Source of the DNA: Spirosoma rhododendri
Lineage (GTDB): Bacteria; Bacteroidota; Bacteroidia; Cytophagales; Spirosomataceae
Direction: 5' to 3'
DNA length: 64,000 bases
NCBI RefSeq assembly: GCF_012849055.1
Contig: NZ_CP051677.1
Location: 4,107,001 to 4,171,000 of the forward strand
The notes under the pieces were generated by a model that ran no database searches, was not told the DNA's origin, and worked only from the letters and a program-made list of their open reading frames with translations. The position numbers were made by a program, and so were the translations under genes. Shown here one piece after another: positions 63,315 through 64,000 of the stretch (its first letter is position 1; every line of letters begins with the position of its first letter).

Positions 63315-64000
63315 GAAACCGCCTTCTGCGCGCCCAGGCCGACGTAGTTTTCGGCGACGGTGGCAGCGGCTGATTCGCTGGTGATAAGTTGGTTGAATCG
63401 GGATGCCTGTAAGGCCTGATCGAAGGGAGATTTGTCGGGGTTGCGGTGCAGCATTTCGGTCATGAAATTGGAAAACTCCTGCACCCGCCATACCCGGCGC
63501 ATACACCCCTCAGTGTAGGTCCGCAGCCCCTCGGCGTTGCCCGATTGGTACCAGTCGAGCAGGGCGTCGAAGAGGTAACCCGTGTCGGCAACGGCCATAT
63601 TGAGACCCTTAGCACCTGTTGGCGGAACAATATGCGCCGAATCACCGGCTAGAAACAACCGTCCGTGCTGCATCGGTTCGCTGACGAAGCTCCGCATCGG
63701 TGTGATGGTTTTTTCGATGATTGGCCCCTCGTGCAGCGTCCAGCCTTCGGTGCCGAGCCGGATTTGCAACTCGGCCCAGATGCGCTCGTCGGGCCAGTCG
63801 GCCAGCGTATCGGTCGGGTCGCATTGCACGTACAGGCGCGACACCGTTGGCGACCGCATACTGTGCAGGGCGAAGCCGTTTTCGTGGTACGCGTAAATCA
63901 GTTCGTCGGTCGAGGGCGGGACGTTGGCCAGAATGCCCAGCCAGCTATACGGGTACACCTTGTCGTAAACGCCCTGAATTTCAGCCGGTATGGTCTTGCG
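63290..64000 (-). CDS. pobA: 4-hydroxybenzoate 3-monooxygenase, FAD-dependent (5' end outside window)
   Basis: The C-terminal ~236 residues of a flavoprotein hydroxylase; the frame is open through base 64000, so the start is beyond the window. [45 protein letters not shown], and the FAD motif [24 protein letters not shown] match PobA closely. It converts 4-hydroxybenzoate to protocatechuate with NADPH and O2. First of three same-strand genes that include pcaIJ and pcaF; ring-cleavage genes would be expected upstream, outside the window. The last residues come from a repeat arm. Confidence 0.88.
   Translation of the reverse strand, partial: RKTIPAEIQGVYDKVYPYSWLGILANVPPSTDELIYAYHENGFALHSMRSPTVSRLYVQCDPTDTLADWPDERIWAELQIRLGTEGWTLHEGPIIEKTITPMRSFVSEPMQHGRLFLAGDSAHIVPPTGAKGLNMAVADTGYLFDALLDWYQSGNAEGLRTYTEGCMRRVWRVQEFSNFMTEMLHRNPDKSPFDQALQASRFNQLITSESAAATVAENYVGLGAQKAVSKSESVKE

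Overview
The window reads as chromosome of a Bacteroidota bacterium of the order Cytophagales, probably Spirosoma-like. The signs are a SusC/SusD pair behind an ECF sigma factor and FecR anti-sigma gene, a type IX secretion C-terminal sorting domain, lipoprotein and parvulin families typical of this group, weak Shine-Dalgarno sequences and GC-rich genes. The species is an inference; there is no rRNA or other marker gene, and I recognise no tRNA.

Layout. 1-11.7 kb: one surface-signalling and uptake locus (ECF sigma, FecR, STN-bearing SusC, SusD, FG-GAP/UnbV lipoprotein, vanadium-haloperoxidase-type PAP2 lipoprotein). 11.8-13.4 kb: an AT-rich MGH1/GH63-type glycoside hydrolase that looks acquired. 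13.7-18.7 kb: membrane VWA-like protein, FabG-type reductase, ArsM-type methyltransferase and a phosphodiesterase. 18.9-25.2 kb: a large secreted beta-helix/PA14/double-NPCBM protein and a GapN-like dehydrogenase. 25.2-32 kb: an intergenic region full of nested hairpins, an orphan ABC ATPase, then a parvulin-SurA-MoxR block. 32-38.6 kb: a tight operon of agmatine deiminase, APH-like kinase and two small proteins, then a HAD phosphatase, DUF1080, DinB/YfiT and MnmA. 38.8-46.5 kb: unknown small proteins, a TrpF-like protein lacking its key residues, a polytopic membrane protein, PspC and LiaF-like proteins, and a sigma/TM/Spy-like operon. 46.5-50.1 kb: the two halves of a split transketolase, separated by an AAA ATPase + TOPRIM (DUF4276-like) pair that looks like a defence cassette. 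50.3-57 kb: Bcp, M23 peptidase, FAH-family hydrolase, M48 protease, Tat-signal SDR and a luciferase-like oxidoreductase. 57.3-60.4 kb: a ZnuD-like TonB receptor and lipoprotein behind a perfect 17-bp palindrome. 60.5-64 kb: beta-ketoadipate genes (pcaF, fused pcaIJ, pobA) running off the window end.

Two patterns cut across the window. First, nine genes are each broken by the apparent loss of one base in a G or C run; restoring it repairs every gene, which points to systematic homopolymer errors in the assembly rather than nine pseudogenes. They are annotated as single genes over their whole span. Second, many gene boundaries carry long imperfect-to-perfect inverted repeats. They fall into several word families (GTTTAAGGTT-like, GAGTGAAAGA-like, ACAGGATTACAGG-like, GTCATCCCGA-like, CAGCAGGATG-like and others), sometimes nested and sometimes supplying the last codons of the adjacent gene.

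The most interesting candidate system is the AAA + TOPRIM pair inserted within the transketolase operon.
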